A DNA stretch of 64,000 bases from positions 62,001 through 126,000 of the forward strand of contig NZ_JBFRXN010000003.1 in the NCBI RefSeq assembly GCF_040947875.1. Direction: 5' to 3'. The notes beneath the pieces were generated by a model. The model had not been told where the DNA came from. It searched no databases and saw nothing but the letters and a program-made list of their open reading frames with translations. The stretch comes from Pseudomonas sp. MYb118. Lineage in GTDB: Bacteria; Pseudomonadota; Gammaproteobacteria; Pseudomonadales; Pseudomonadaceae. Position numbers and translations under genes: made by a program. The first letter of the stretch is position 1, and every line of letters begins with the position of its first letter. Below, piece after piece: positions 33,121 through 44,146 of this stretch.

Positions 33121-34640
33121 CCCGACTGATCCGCAATAAATCCAAGGCAGAACCCGCACCACCGACCACGCTGTTCCTGTTCGGTGCCCACGGTGACCTG
33201 GTCAAGCGCCTGCTGATGCCGGCGCTGTACAACCTGAGTCGCGATGGTCTGCTGGGGGAGGGATTGCGGATCGTTGGCGTTGACCACAACGCCATCACCG
33301 ATGAAGCCTTCGCGCAGAAGCTCGAGGACTTCATCCGCGCCGAGGTGGCCAGCAAGGTCGGCAAGGCCGATCAGGCCCTTGACCCGCAATTGTGGGACAA
33401 GCTGGCCGCCGGCATCAGCTACGTCCAGGGCGATTTCCTCGACGACAGCACCTATCAGGCGCTGGCGGCGAAAATCGCCGCCAGCGGCACCGGCAATGCG
33501 GTGTTTTACCTGGCCACCGCGCCGCGTTTCTTCAGTGAAGTGGTGCGCCGCCTGGGCGCCGCCGGTTTGCTGGCGGAAACCCCGGAGGCGTTTCGCCGGG
33601 TGGTGATCGAAAAACCTTTCGGTTCCGACCTGCAAACCGCGCAAGCGTTGAATGCCTGCCTGCTCAAGGTGATGACGGAAAGCCAGATCTATCGGATCGA
33701 CCATTACCTGGGCAAGGAAACCGTACAGAACATTCTGATCAGCCGCTTCTCCAACAGCCTGTTCGAAGCGTTCTGGAACAATCATTACATCGACCACGTA
33801 CAGATCACCGCCGCCGAAACCGTCGGCGTGGAAACCCGTGGCAGTTTTTACGAACACACCGGCGCCCTGCGGGACATGGTGCCCAACCACCTGTTCCAGT
33901 TGCTGGCGATGGTGGCCATGGAGCCGCCGGCTGCCTTCGGCGCCGATGCGGTGCGCGGCGAGAAAGCCAAGGTGGTGGGGGCCATTCGCCCCTGGTCCAT
34001 CGAAGAGGCGCGGGCCAACTCGGTGCGTGGCCAGTACGGCGCTGGCGAGGTGGACGGCAAGTCATTGCCCGGCTACCGCCAGGAAAACAACGTCGCACCG
34101 GACAGCAACACCGAAACCTACGTGGCGCTCAAGGTCATGATCGACAACTGGCGCTGGGTCGGCGTGCCGTTCTACCTGCGCACCGGCAAGCGCATGAGCG
34201 TGCGCGACACCGAGATCGTCATCTGCTTCAAACCGGCGCCTTATGCGCAGTTCCGCGACACCGAGGTCGACGAGTTGCAGCCGACCTACCTGCGCATCCA
34301 GATCCAGCCCAACGAAGGCATGTGGTTCGACCTGCTGGCCAAGCGTCCGGGGCCGGCGTTGAAAATGGCCAACATCGAGCTGGGTTTTGCCTACAAGGAT
34401 TTCTTCGAAATGCAGCCGTCCACCGGCTACGAAACGCTGATCTACGACTGCCTGACCGGCGATCAGACGCTGTTCCAGCGCGCCGACAACATCGAAAACG
34501 GCTGGCGCGCCGTGCAGCCGTTCCTCGACGCCTGGCGTGAGGACGCCAGCGTACAGGGCTACGCCGCCGGCGAAGACGGACCGAGCGCCGCCGAAGACCT
34601 GCTGACCCGCGATGGCCGCGTCTGGCATGGCCTCGGATGA
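33117..34640 (+). CDS. zwf: Glucose-6-phosphate 1-dehydrogenase
   Basis: A 507-residue enzyme oxidising glucose 6-phosphate to 6-phosphogluconolactone. The coenzyme motif is [19 protein letters not shown] near residue 19; many family members have GASGDL, so His replaces Ser here. The active-site signature is [13 protein letters not shown] near residue 192. Another conserved block is FYLRTGKRM. It forms a coupled operon with gnd (four-base overlap before) and a HAD phosphatase (four-base overlap after). There is no pgl, edd or eda nearby, so this is probably the second, gnd-linked zwf copy rather than the Entner-Doudoroff one. Confidence 0.94.
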   Translation: MTRLIRNKSKAEPAPPTTLFLFGAHGDLVKRLLMPALYNLSRDGLLGEGLRIVGVDHNAITDEAFAQKLEDFIRAEVASKVGKADQALDPQLWDKLAAGISYVQGDFLDDSTYQALAAKIAASGTGNAVFYLATAPRFFSEVVRRLGAAGLLAETPEAFRRVVIEKPFGSDLQTAQALNACLLKVMTESQIYRIDHYLGKETVQNILISRFSNSLFEAFWNNHYIDHVQITAAETVGVETRGSFYEHTGALRDMVPNHLFQLLAMVAMEPPAAFGADAVRGEKAKVVGAIRPWSIEEARANSVRGQYGAGEVDGKSLPGYRQENNVAPDSNTETYVALKVMIDNWRWVGVPFYLRTGKRMSVRDTEIVICFKPAPYAQFRDTEVDELQPTYLRIQIQPNEGMWFDLLAKRPGPALKMANIELGFAYKDFFEMQPSTGYETLIYDCLTGDQTLFQRADNIENGWRAVQPFLDAWREDASVQGYAAGEDGPSAAEDLLTRDGRVWHGLG

Positions 34641-35452
34641 GTGACCAGCCGGCGATTCGCTTTCTGCTCAGCGACATGGACGGCACCTTGCTGCTGCCCG
34701 ATCACAGCCTGAGCCAGCGCACCATTGAAGCCGTCCGCTCGCTGCGTGAAGCCGGGGTGTTGTTCAGCCTGGCCACCGGGCGTCCACCCAAGGCCATGTT
34801 GCAGCAGATCGAAGCCCTGGGCGTCGATCTGCCGACGGCGGCATTCAACGGTGGCACCATCGTCCACCCCGATGGCAGCCTGCTGATCGCGCATTACCTG
34901 CCCGCCACGGCGGCGCTGACCACGCTGACGCAGTTTGCCGACCTGCCGGACATCGAGGTCTGGGTGTTCAGTGGCGGCGATTGGCTGGTGAAAGACCCGA
35001 ACGGGCCGATGGTGCCGAGGGAGCAGCACGGCCTGGGCTACGCGCCGGTGGTCGTGGACAGTTTCGAGCCGTACCTGCAACACATCGACAAGATCGTCGC
35101 GGCGAGCAACAACGCACAGTTGCTGATCGAGCTGGAGGCGCAATTACTGCCCAAGGTCGAAGGGCAGGCCCAGGTGTCGCGTTCGCAACCGGTCTACCTG
35201 GATGTGACCGCGATGCGGGCCAACAAGGGCGACGCGCTGGCGACCCTGGCCGAGTTTCTCGGCGTGCCGCTGGAGCAGACGGCGGCCATGGGCGACGGCG
35301 GCAACGACCCGGCGATGTTCCATCGTGCCGGGCTGTCGATCGCCATGGGGCAGGCGGAAGACGCGGTGAAGCGCCAGGCGGATGTGATGACCGGCGCCAA
35401 CACCGAGGACGGCGCGGCGCAGGCGATCGAGCGGTACATCCTGCCTCGATAG
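34637..35452 (+). CDS. Cof-type HAD-IIB phosphatase
   Basis: A 271-residue sugar-phosphate phosphatase of HAD subfamily IIB. Motif I is LLSDMDGTLL at residue 11, with the nucleophile Asp; motif II is FSLATGRPP; motif III Lys lies in VTAMRANKGDAL; and motif IV is MGDGGNDPAMFH. The cap domain is of type C2B. The ATG overlaps the zwf stop (ATGA), so it is coupled to the oxidative pentose phosphate genes and may act on a phosphorylated sugar from that pathway. That link is an inference; the substrate is not readable. Confidence 0.9.
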   Translation: MSDQPAIRFLLSDMDGTLLLPDHSLSQRTIEAVRSLREAGVLFSLATGRPPKAMLQQIEALGVDLPTAAFNGGTIVHPDGSLLIAHYLPATAALTTLTQFADLPDIEVWVFSGGDWLVKDPNGPMVPREQHGLGYAPVVVDSFEPYLQHIDKIVAASNNAQLLIELEAQLLPKVEGQAQVSRSQPVYLDVTAMRANKGDALATLAEFLGVPLEQTAAMGDGGNDPAMFHRAGLSIAMGQAEDAVKRQADVMTGANTEDGAAQAIERYILPR

Positions 35453-35475
35453 GTTATGGCACTCACCTACCTCCT

Positions 35476-35546
35476 TGTGGGAGCGAGCCTGCTCGCGATA
35501 GCGGTCTATCTGATCCACCGCCATCGCGAGCAGGCTCGCTCCCACA
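35476..35546. repeat. REPIN
   Basis: Two canonical inverted REP hairpins about 23 bases apart, between the convergent HAD and nhaB genes. Confidence 0.9.
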
Positions 35547-35571
35547 GAGGGTTGTATCCAGTGCTTGGTGC

Positions 35572-37074
35572 CTACAACCAATAACTCACCGCATACCACC
35601 CCAACACCCCCATCACCACCGTATACGGCAACGCCATCCACACCATCCGCCCATACGACAGGCGAATCAGCGGGGCAATCGCCGAGGTCAGCAGGAACAG
35701 GAACGCGGCCTGGCCGTTGGGGGTTGCCACGCTTGGCAGGTTGGTGCCGGTGTTGATGGCAATCGCCAGGGTGTCGAAATGCTCACGGCTGATGTGCCCG
35801 GCGAGGAACGCCTGTTTGACTTCGGTGATGTAGATGGTGGCGACGAACACGTTGTCGCTGATCGCCGAGAGCAAACCGTTGGCGATGAACAGCATGCCCG
35901 GTTGCTGGTCTGCCGGCAGGGCCAGCACCCACTGGATCAGCGGCGTGAACAGTTGCTGGTCGTGAATCACCGCCACCACCGCGAAGAACACCACCAGCAG
36001 CGAGGTGAAGGGCATGGCGTCCTTGAAAGCGCTGCCCAGCCGGTGCTCGTCGGTGATGCCGGTGAACGCGGTGATCAGCACGATCACCATCAAACCGATC
36101 AAGCCGACCTCGGCAATGTGAAAGGCCAGGCTGGCGATCAGGATCAACGCGGCGAGGCCCTGGACGATCAGCGCCGCGCGTTGGCGTGCGGTGCGCCCGG
36201 CATCGTCTTCGGCGGCGTAGTTGGCCAGCACGGCGCGGACGTTGTCCGGCAGCAATGTGCCGTAACCGAACCAGCGCAGTTTCTCCAGCAGCACGCAGGT
36301 CACCAGGCCGGCCACCAGCACCGGCAGGGACACCGGGGCGATTTTCACGAAGAACTCAGTGAAGTTCCAACCCATCTCGTGGCCGATCAGCAGGTTCTGC
36401 GGTTCGCCCACCAGCGTGCAGACGCCGCCCAGCGCGGTGCCGACAGCGCCGTGCATCAGCAGGCTGCGCAGGAAGGCGCGGAACTGGTCGAGGTCGTCGA
36501 GGCTGAGCTTGGGCAAATGCCGGTCATCGCTGAATTCGCTGTCCTGGCGCGGGTCATTGCCCGAGGCCACTCGGTGATACACCGAATAGAAGCCGACGGC
36601 GGCACTGATGATCACGGCCGTCACGGTCAAGGCATCGAGGAAGGCCGAGAGAAACGCCGACAGAAAACAGAACATCAACGCCAGCATGGCCTTGGAGCGA
36701 ACCCCCAGCAGCAGGCGCGAGAACAGAAACAGCAGCAGGTCTTTCATGAAGTAGATGCCCGCCACCATGAACATCAGCAGCAGGATCACCGGGAAGTTGT
36801 GCTGCAACTCCTCATAGAGCGCCTGGGGCGTGGTCATCTTCAGCAGCAGCGCTTCGATCAGCAGCAGGCCGCCGGGCATCAGCGGGTAGCATTTGAGCGC
36901 CATGGCCAGGGTGAAAATGAACTCCAGCACCAGCAGCCAACCGGCGGCCACCGGGCCTACGGTCCAGAACATCAGCGCGTTGAGTATTAAAAAGCCGACG
37001 ACGGTGGCCTTGTACCAGCGCGGTGAGTTGCCGAGAAAATTGTGCGCGAACGCCTGGGCCATCGAACCGGACAT
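35572..37074 (-). CDS. nhaB: Na+/H+ antiporter NhaB
   Basis: A 500-residue inner-membrane sodium/proton antiporter of the NhaB family with about 12 transmembrane helices. Length agrees with the family (about 500). Typical blocks are [40 protein letters not shown] and [20 protein letters not shown]. It expels Na+ in exchange for protons. The ATG at 37074 follows AAGGAG by six bases; longer in-frame sequence upstream is not supported. Monocistronic. Confidence 0.94.
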   Translation of the reverse strand: MSGSMAQAFAHNFLGNSPRWYKATVVGFLILNALMFWTVGPVAAGWLLVLEFIFTLAMALKCYPLMPGGLLLIEALLLKMTTPQALYEELQHNFPVILLLMFMVAGIYFMKDLLLFLFSRLLLGVRSKAMLALMFCFLSAFLSAFLDALTVTAVIISAAVGFYSVYHRVASGNDPRQDSEFSDDRHLPKLSLDDLDQFRAFLRSLLMHGAVGTALGGVCTLVGEPQNLLIGHEMGWNFTEFFVKIAPVSLPVLVAGLVTCVLLEKLRWFGYGTLLPDNVRAVLANYAAEDDAGRTARQRAALIVQGLAALILIASLAFHIAEVGLIGLMVIVLITAFTGITDEHRLGSAFKDAMPFTSLLVVFFAVVAVIHDQQLFTPLIQWVLALPADQQPGMLFIANGLLSAISDNVFVATIYITEVKQAFLAGHISREHFDTLAIAINTGTNLPSVATPNGQAAFLFLLTSAIAPLIRLSYGRMVWMALPYTVVMGVLGWYAVSYWL

Positions 37075-37152
37075 CGGCCACTCCTTGTAGTTAGAAGCGC
37101 GCAAGTTGCCGTAAGCCGCGGGTAAGATCAAGCGTAGAAAAGTTCGAAGTCA

Positions 37153-38457
37153 CTAGCCCAGGTAGCGTGCGACCATCGCCCGGTAGTTGCCATCGAGTGA
37201 ATAGCCGCCCACGACAATATTGCCGTCGGCCTGCACGGCCAATGAAGTGGCGGTGTCCGGGCTGCGGCTCAGCCGGGTGCGGACCCAGCCGACGCCCTGG
37301 CCGAAATGCTCATCGAGCTGCCCGTCATGGCGGTGCCGCGCCAGGATGAAGTCCGCCTCGATTCCCCCGATCGTGGCGCCTGCGGTCAACACGCTGCCGT
37401 CAGGCAGGCGGTGCGCGGCGGTCCATTGGCAGCCGCTGCGGCCGATTTCCAGCAGCCGGGGTTGGCCGTCGTTATCGTGCAGGTCCGGTCGGCCATTGCC
37501 GTGGAGTTTCAGCGCCATGCAGTGCATCGGGTCACGGCTGGTCCCGAAGCAGTGTAAGTCGCCGTTGTCATGCTGGACGATCTGGCTGACCTGGGCGCGA
37601 CGGCCCTGGGCCATGAAACTCATGAAACCGTCCAGGGCAAAGCGCTCATCCAGCGAGCCGTCGCTTTGATAGCGCGCGAGCAGACCTTCTTCGGGAAAAT
37701 TGATCGAGCCGCCCACCAGGATTCGCCCGTCGCGCTGCACCAGCAGGCTGCCGAGCCAGGTGTTCATCAGCAAATGCCTGACCAGCACGAAACCGCGCCC
37801 GTTGAACGTGATGTCCGGCGAGCCGTCGGCGTTGAGGCGAATGATCAGGCCAACGTGATCGGCCTGTTCGAAATGATGGTTGGCCAGCAGCAGGATTTTG
37901 CCATCGGCCTGTACCTGGACATCACAGACTTCGGCGCCTGGCACGCCCGGTGGCAGCCAGGTGTCGCGCGCGCCTCGGGACAGGTGGCCAGGCAGGCGGA
38001 CCACGCAACGTCCGTTGTCGGCGAACGAGCGCACCGGGTTACCGTGTTGATCGAACAGGGCGAGGGCGGGGAGGGTGTGGGTGGCGTCTTCGTAATGCAA
38101 GCCAGCCACCAGCAGGTGGCCATCGGCAAGGACCCGGACATTGCCGGCCATGGCCTCGAAGCCGGGTTCGAACTGGCCGACGACGCTGCCCTGTCGGCCG
38201 AACGCCAGGTCCGCCGAACCGTCCGGCAGCAGTCGCGCCAGGCCAAAGCGGCTGCCTCCCGGCGTGCCGACTTTCGCCGCGATCAGCAGGCGCCCGGCCG
38301 CGTCGATGGCAACGCCATTGGTCATGCTGCTCAGGCTGCCGGCGAAGTAGACCTGGGTGATGCCGGTGCCGGCGAAGGTGTCATCGAGTTTGCCGGCGTC
38401 GGTGTGTGCCAGGTGTGGGGCAAAAGCGGTCTGGGCTGACCCGATCTGGATGGACAT
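37153..38457 (-). CDS. Delta-60 repeat (beta-propeller-like) protein
   Basis: A 434-residue protein built of six to seven delta-60 repeats. Each has the pattern LxPDGSxDxxFGxxG followed by a VQxDGxILVAG strand (for example LLPDGSADLAFGRQGSV and VQADGKILLLANHH, RDGRILVGGS, VQADGNIVVGGYS). The repeats resemble propeller blades. There is no signal peptide or membrane segment, so it is cytosolic or exported by a non-Sec route. Family function is unknown. The ATG at 38457 follows AAGGAG. Monocistronic. Confidence 0.82.
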   Translation of the reverse strand: MSIQIGSAQTAFAPHLAHTDAGKLDDTFAGTGITQVYFAGSLSSMTNGVAIDAAGRLLIAAKVGTPGGSRFGLARLLPDGSADLAFGRQGSVVGQFEPGFEAMAGNVRVLADGHLLVAGLHYEDATHTLPALALFDQHGNPVRSFADNGRCVVRLPGHLSRGARDTWLPPGVPGAEVCDVQVQADGKILLLANHHFEQADHVGLIIRLNADGSPDITFNGRGFVLVRHLLMNTWLGSLLVQRDGRILVGGSINFPEEGLLARYQSDGSLDERFALDGFMSFMAQGRRAQVSQIVQHDNGDLHCFGTSRDPMHCMALKLHGNGRPDLHDNDGQPRLLEIGRSGCQWTAAHRLPDGSVLTAGATIGGIEADFILARHRHDGQLDEHFGQGVGWVRTRLSRSPDTATSLAVQADGNIVVGGYSLDGNYRAMVARYLG

Positions 38458-38735
38458 GCACGCATCTCCTTGCGAGTCGTCGTGATCCAGGGTTGGGTGT
38501 GGCGACTGGGGAAACATTCAACGCCGGAATGGCCCAATGCACAACTGGCAGAAATAACAGGCGGAGGGTCGCTGTGTGCCAGAACATTGTCTTTTCGAAC
38601 CAGTACTAAGCCTGCCAACAAGTGGGCGCAGGAAAGTTCGAAAAACAGCAATGACGAAAGTGTTGGTTTTTACCACCAACGAACTAACGAATAGACAGGG
38701 GGAAGGCGGATTACTTGCGGTAATCCGCCTGATAC

Positions 38736-39002
38736 TTAGTGCGGCATAGACCAGGGTTGCAGTGCGTAACCTTCCTGGCTCAGCTCTTTGCGGGCTTCTT
38801 CCAGAACATGTTCGAGTTGCGCGGGGTCGGCGTAGGCGCTGCTTGGGATCTGCGTGCGGCCAATGCGGTTGTTGGTGCGGTCGATGACGGTCAGGCTGAG
38901 TTCGCCATTGCCGTCTTGTGGGGCCCAGGCCACGCATTGAAATGGCTGGAATGCGCGGTCGGCAATCAAAAGAGCTTCGTTGATACGGAGCGGGGCGGTC
39001 AT
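38736..39002 (-). CDS. Small conserved hypothetical protein, 88 residues
   Basis: Not a family I recognise. The 88-residue protein has a mixed alpha/beta pattern: strands in ECVAWAPQ-like and GELSLTVIDRTNNRIGRTQI segments, and a C-terminal helix with PAQLEHVLEEARKELSQEGY. It has no signal peptide and a single Cys. The ATG at 39002 follows an AGAGAAGACC leader. Monocistronic. It stands between a delta-60 repeat gene and a sigma-54 activator gene. Function unknown. Confidence 0.72.
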   Translation of the reverse strand: MTAPLRINEALLIADRAFQPFQCVAWAPQDGNGELSLTVIDRTNNRIGRTQIPSSAYADPAQLEHVLEEARKELSQEGYALQPWSMPH

Positions 39003-39342
39003 GGGGTCTTCTCTCTGTGTGCCCAATCAAATGATGTGCCGTCGGTTGGGCGTACCGTTCGGCTGGTTACTTGTACTGATGCCTGCTACCCGTGGGTGGG
39101 TCACATATTATTAAAAGAAATCTCGACTTTTTTGTCCTGGCTCAATTTTTCCGGCGTTTTTGAAAGCGTAATGAAAGACTCGACTCGTTAGTTAACTAAT
39201 GGACCGCGGCTTATATCCGCAGGAGCGAAAACCTTTAGACAAACGGTCCAGGCCTGCGTCAAATTCTTGCTAACGTTACAGTCGGGCTTGCCAAATGGCT
39301 GTTTTTAATAAAATTCCTCTGATTTGGCGCCAAGGAATAGTC
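39003..39342. other. 340-base intergenic region before the sigma-54 activator
   Basis: No coding sequence is evident. The part from about 39100 is AT-rich. A perfect 12-base palindrome, TTAGTTAACTAA, lies at 39188-39199, and a small hairpin (GCGGCTTATATCCGC) at about 39205-39222. These could serve the divergent promoters of the hypothetical gene and the activator gene. Confidence 0.6.
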
Positions 39343-40671
<1,329 letters not shown>

Positions 40672-40690
40672 CAGCGACAATCCTCGCCCC

Positions 40691-41243
40691 CGCGGCTTGC
40701 CCGGATCCCTTGTGGGAGCGGGCTTGCTCGCGATGGTCGTTAACGATAACGCGGGCTGTCTGGATGCCCGCGGTGCCTGGGTGTCCATCGCGAGCAGGCT
40801 CGCTCCCACAGGTTTTGTGTCGATCACACATCTCGCGGCTTGCCCGGATCCCCCTTGTGGGAGCGAGCCTGCTCGCGATGGTCGTTAACGATGACGCTGG
40901 CTGTCTGAATGCCCGCGGTGCCTGGGCGTCCATCGCGAGCAAGCTCGCTCCTACAGGTTTTTGTGGTGATCCTCGATCTCGCGGCTTGCCCGGATCCCTT
41001 GTGGGAGCGGGCTTGCCCGCGATGGTCGTTAACGATAACGCTGGCTGTCTGGATGCCCGCGGTGTCTGGGCGTTCATCGCGAGCATGCTCGCTCCTACAG
41101 GTTTTGTGTCGATCACACATCTCGCGGCTTGCCCGGATCCTCCTTGTGGGAGCGAGCCTGCTCGCGATGGTCGTTAACGATGACGCTGGCTATCTGGATG
41201 CCCACGGTGCCTGGACGTCCATCGCGAGCAGGCTCGCTCCCAC
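40691..41243. repeat. Tandem REP array, about 143-146-base period, four units
   Basis: The unit begins CGCGGCTTGCCCGGATCC at about 40691, 40834, 40980 and 41123. Each holds an inverted pair of REP hairpins about 40 bases apart, plus a shared spacer (GTCGTTAACGATAACGC). The spacers are almost identical among units, so the array grew by duplication of whole units. It fills most of the 635-base gap between two convergent transcription units. Confidence 0.92.
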
Positions 41244-41260
41244 GGATCGTATGAACGACC

Positions 41261-41290
41261 AACGCCCACTGCATGGCTGCAGCGGGCGTT
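41261..41290 (-). terminator. Probable terminator of the fap operon
   Basis: AACGCCC and GGGCGTT form an outer stem around an inner CTGCA-TGGC-TGCAG hairpin, 15 bases after the fapF stop codon. The T-run is poor, so the call is moderate. Confidence 0.6.
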
Positions 41291-41305
41291 GTTGGTCTGG
41301 GGGGA

Positions 41306-42583
41306 TCAGAAGTAGTACGGGAATTTCAGGCTGAAGGAGAAGTCCGGCGCGTCTTCGGTCAGGCCGATGGCCAGTTGTGGGACGATCGTCAGGTTGGGGG
41401 TGGCGGCCAGGGTCATGCCGATGTTGAAGTTGGCCGAGTTGTAGTCGCTGTTGGTGATCGACTGCCAGTCGCCGCCGTCCGGTTTGATTTTGCTCTTGCG
41501 GGCGAACTGGTCGGTGAACGAGAACGACATACTCATCTTCTCGTTCAAGGCGAAGGCAATACCGGCGCCGACCTGCCAGGAGTCACCCAGCTTCACGTCG
41601 CCCTTGACCTTGGAACCGACCTGAGGACTGATATCGCTGAACGAATCCTGCATGTTGTAGGTGTAGGACAAGGTGCCGAACAGCACGGCCGGGTCATAGG
41701 TCTTGACCAGCGAGATACCCGGCGTAATCGCCCAGACACCGTTGCCGGTAGGCAGGGACTCGGGTACCGCGAGGTTGTCGTTGTTCGGGTCTTCCACCAG
41801 TTTGATGCCGTAAGGGTCCTTGCCCGTTGGCGCCTTGATGCGCAAGGTAGCCACGGCGTCCGGCAGGTCAGCCGTTTCATCAATGAATTTGTAGGCCACG
41901 CCGACGTTCACATCGCCGATTTCCGGGTCGCGGGTGACGGTAGCGTCAGACGTCACCGGGCCAGCGCCACCGGCGCCTCCGGAGGAATACGTCGATTCGC
42001 GATAGACCACGGGTACGTTGATGTCGAACTGCCAACGCTGTGCCACGTTGTAGCGGGCGGTCAGGTCCAGGGTCCAGTTGTCGGCCTTGATCCGGTCCAG
42101 GTTGATGTTGCCGAGGAAAATCGAGTCCAGTGCCAGGAAACCGTTGAGCGTCAATGCACGGGTATCGTAGTGGGTGTAGGTCAGGCCGGTTTCGACGCTG
42201 AACTTGCCGCCACCGAAGAAGCCGCTGGCTTCGTCGTACAGGTTGGAGACACTCTGTGCCGGTTGTGAATCATCCGCCAATGACTGGCCGTAGGAACTGC
42301 CCGAGGCGCCCGGGGCCCCGGAGGCCACGGTCTGGCCCTTGGTCGGGTCGGCGGGGGATTTGGTAAGGCGTTTGGGAGCAGGCGCCGCCGGGGTTTCTTC
42401 TACCTGGCGAACGCGCTGCTCGAGGACCATCAGGGCATTCTGTTGTGCTTCATAACGTTGCTTGAGCTCCATGAGTTCTTGTTTTAGTGCTTCGACCTGA
42501 GGGTCCGGGGCCGCATACAGCAATGTGGCCGGGGCCAGGCTACTCAAACAAACGACAACTTTGAACGTTGAAGATCGGTGCAT
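41306..42583 (-). CDS. fapF: Fap amyloid outer-membrane channel FapF
   Basis: A 425-residue outer-membrane beta-barrel that exports Fap amyloid subunits. The signal peptide ends TLLYA-AP. A coiled coil follows ([20 protein letters not shown], near residues 30-60), then a Pro/Ala linker. About 300 residues of alternating strands end in a terminal Phe (FSLKFPYYF), as BAM substrates do. The coiled coil plus plug plus barrel is the known FapF layout. It is the last gene of fapABCDEF, 46 bases after fapE. Confidence 0.93.
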   Translation of the reverse strand: MHRSSTFKVVVCLSSLAPATLLYAAPDPQVEALKQELMELKQRYEAQQNALMVLEQRVRQVEETPAAPAPKRLTKSPADPTKGQTVASGAPGASGSSYGQSLADDSQPAQSVSNLYDEASGFFGGGKFSVETGLTYTHYDTRALTLNGFLALDSIFLGNINLDRIKADNWTLDLTARYNVAQRWQFDINVPVVYRESTYSSGGAGGAGPVTSDATVTRDPEIGDVNVGVAYKFIDETADLPDAVATLRIKAPTGKDPYGIKLVEDPNNDNLAVPESLPTGNGVWAITPGISLVKTYDPAVLFGTLSYTYNMQDSFSDISPQVGSKVKGDVKLGDSWQVGAGIAFALNEKMSMSFSFTDQFARKSKIKPDGGDWQSITNSDYNSANFNIGMTLAATPNLTIVPQLAIGLTEDAPDFSFSLKFPYYF

Positions 42584-42629
42584 GGGTGAGCCGTCCCTTC
42601 TGACTGCATCTGATGAGACTCAGCGTAGA

Positions 42630-43370
42630 TCAAAATCCCATGGTGCGAAGACCTTTGAGCTGATCCAGATTGCCGGTCAGCGCCGCGCCGGAAGGCACGT
42701 TGTCACGCAGCACGACATTGAGCGACGTGAGGTTCCTGACCTGGTTGCCAGCGCCCAGCAAAGTCGTGTTCTGCATCAGGCCACCCTGGCCCAGGCGCTG
42801 CATTGCGCTGCCCTGATTATTGTTGGCAACGATGTTGAGTTGCACGCCGCCGCCGGTCGAAGACACGCTCATCGCGCCAGCTTCATTACTGCCTGTCAGG
42901 GTCGAGCCTGAGGCCAGTACCTGGCCCTGGGGTGGCGTGACCGAGGCCTCGTTGCCGCGGGTGACGTTGATGCCCACATCGTTGTAGGCCGCGTTGTTGT
43001 CGCCGGCGGCACGCACCACCTGGGTGACACCGTTGGTGTTGTTGAGGCCAGCGCCGCCGGTCACGTTGCCGGTGCCTCGCGCGGTGGAGGTGCCCGTTCC
43101 GGTATGGTCGATGGTCGATACATAGAACTGCGGCGTGATGGTGGTTTTTTGCACCTGCATCGTCGTGGTGGCGCCGATGGTCGAGCCATTGGCGTTCTGC
43201 CAGACACTGGTCATGACAATGCCGAAACTGACGATCCGTCCCGGCATGACGTAGCGGCCGCGAAGGCTCGCCAATTCTGAATCCTTCAGTTCGATGGGTT
43301 TGAATATTTCTGCCTGGATCGGCAGGCTGGCGGCCATACAAACCACCGCTAGCCAGGTTGGAGTTTTCAT
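42630..43370 (-). CDS. fapE: Fap amyloid component FapE
   Basis: A 246-residue exported minor component of the Fap fibre system. The signal peptide ends SLPIQA-EI. A conserved LKDSELASLRGRYVMPGRIVSFG-like segment, seen here in pieces near residues 28-50, marks FapE. The remainder is Gly/Asn/Thr-rich, with GGAGLNNTNGVTQVVRAAGDN and NIVANNNQGSAMQRLG resembling amyloid-type repeats. Mature FapE has no Cys. The ATG follows GGAG. It lies between fapD and fapF, as in other pseudomonads. Its exact role is not established; it is found in fibres in small amount. Confidence 0.92.
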   Translation of the reverse strand: MKTPTWLAVVCMAASLPIQAEIFKPIELKDSELASLRGRYVMPGRIVSFGIVMTSVWQNANGSTIGATTTMQVQKTTITPQFYVSTIDHTGTGTSTARGTGNVTGGAGLNNTNGVTQVVRAAGDNNAAYNDVGINVTRGNEASVTPPQGQVLASGSTLTGSNEAGAMSVSSTGGGVQLNIVANNNQGSAMQRLGQGGLMQNTTLLGAGNQVRNLTSLNVVLRDNVPSGAALTGNLDQLKGLRTMGF

Positions 43371-43403
43371 TGAATGCTCCCGGAGCGTCGTGCCCCTTTA
43401 TTC

Positions 43404-44084
43404 TTAGAAGAAGTCACTTCGAATGAAGCCGAAATCCATCAGCTCTACATCCTTGACCGGGGCGAATTCGTTGACGCGATTCTTGGCGGTCAAAGGGATT
43501 GGCGGATCGAGCAATGCGTTGTTCTTGTCGTAACCCTGGCCGATGACGGCGAAGATGATGCCGTTCCAGCCTTTGACGAAGTCATCCACTTTGTAGCGTT
43601 TGTGGCCGAGCACCGGATCACCGATGTACACCCAACCCCTGTCGACGCGTTGCAGCACCACGAAGTGCTTGTAGCCACGCACATCCATGAGCACCACCAC
43701 GGGAATCTTGACGTCGTTCAGGGTTTCCGGTGCCACTTTGTAACCACGGGCCCGCATGCCGAGACTTTCCACGTACTTCTTCATGTCGAGCATGGAGAAG
43801 CCCTGGGTACGCACCAGGTTCTGGTCGGCGTGGGCCAGCATGCCTTCAATGATCTGTTCTTCATTGACGTCTAGCCAATAGGCCTGACGCAGAATGGTGG
43901 CCAGTGCGGCAGCACCACAACTGAAGTCGGTTTTCTGTTGCACCAGGTCGGCAAACTTGCGCTCGCGCACACTCTGGATCGGCTTGTAGATCACCGCGCC
44001 CCCAGGTAAGACAGAAAGCGGCATTTGAGCCGCCTCGATCACACTGGTTACGCACAGCAGGACTGCCAAGGCGAGAATGCGCAT
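43404..44084 (-). CDS. fapD: Fap system C39-type cysteine protease FapD
   Basis: A 226-residue exported peptidase of the C39 family. The signal peptide ends IEAA. The catalytic Cys is Cys56 in TDFSCGAAALATILR; the His is His140 in GYKHFVVLQRVDRG; and the Asp is Asp156 in YIGDPVLGHKRY. FapD is thought to act on Fap proteins in the periplasm and is needed for fibre export. The start is an ATG after GGAAGGCG. It follows fapC after a strong hairpin that may lower its expression. Confidence 0.93.
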   Translation of the reverse strand: MRILALAVLLCVTSVIEAAQMPLSVLPGGAVIYKPIQSVRERKFADLVQQKTDFSCGAAALATILRQAYWLDVNEEQIIEGMLAHADQNLVRTQGFSMLDMKKYVESLGMRARGYKVAPETLNDVKIPVVVLMDVRGYKHFVVLQRVDRGWVYIGDPVLGHKRYKVDDFVKGWNGIIFAVIGQGYDKNNALLDPPIPLTAKNRVNEFAPVKDVELMDFGFIRSDFF

Positions 44085-44114
44085 GGTCGGACGCCTTCCG
44101 GTTGCGTTGAGAAA

Positions 44115-44132
44115 GGCCCCCGTCAGGGGGCC
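44115..44132 (-). terminator. Strong hairpin between fapC and fapD (partial terminator)
   Basis: GGCCCCC and GGGGGCC pair perfectly around a GTCA loop. On the minus strand TTTCTC follows. With a short T-run this is more likely an attenuator or RNA 3-prime end stabiliser after fapC than a full stop, because fapDEF lie downstream. Confidence 0.6.
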
Positions 44133-44146
44133 TCCAGGCTCAGCAG

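Noticed and set aside
40691..41243. Regularly spaced repeats resembling a CRISPR array
   Set aside because: The spacers are nearly identical and the repeats are palindromic REP pairs; no cas gene is near.
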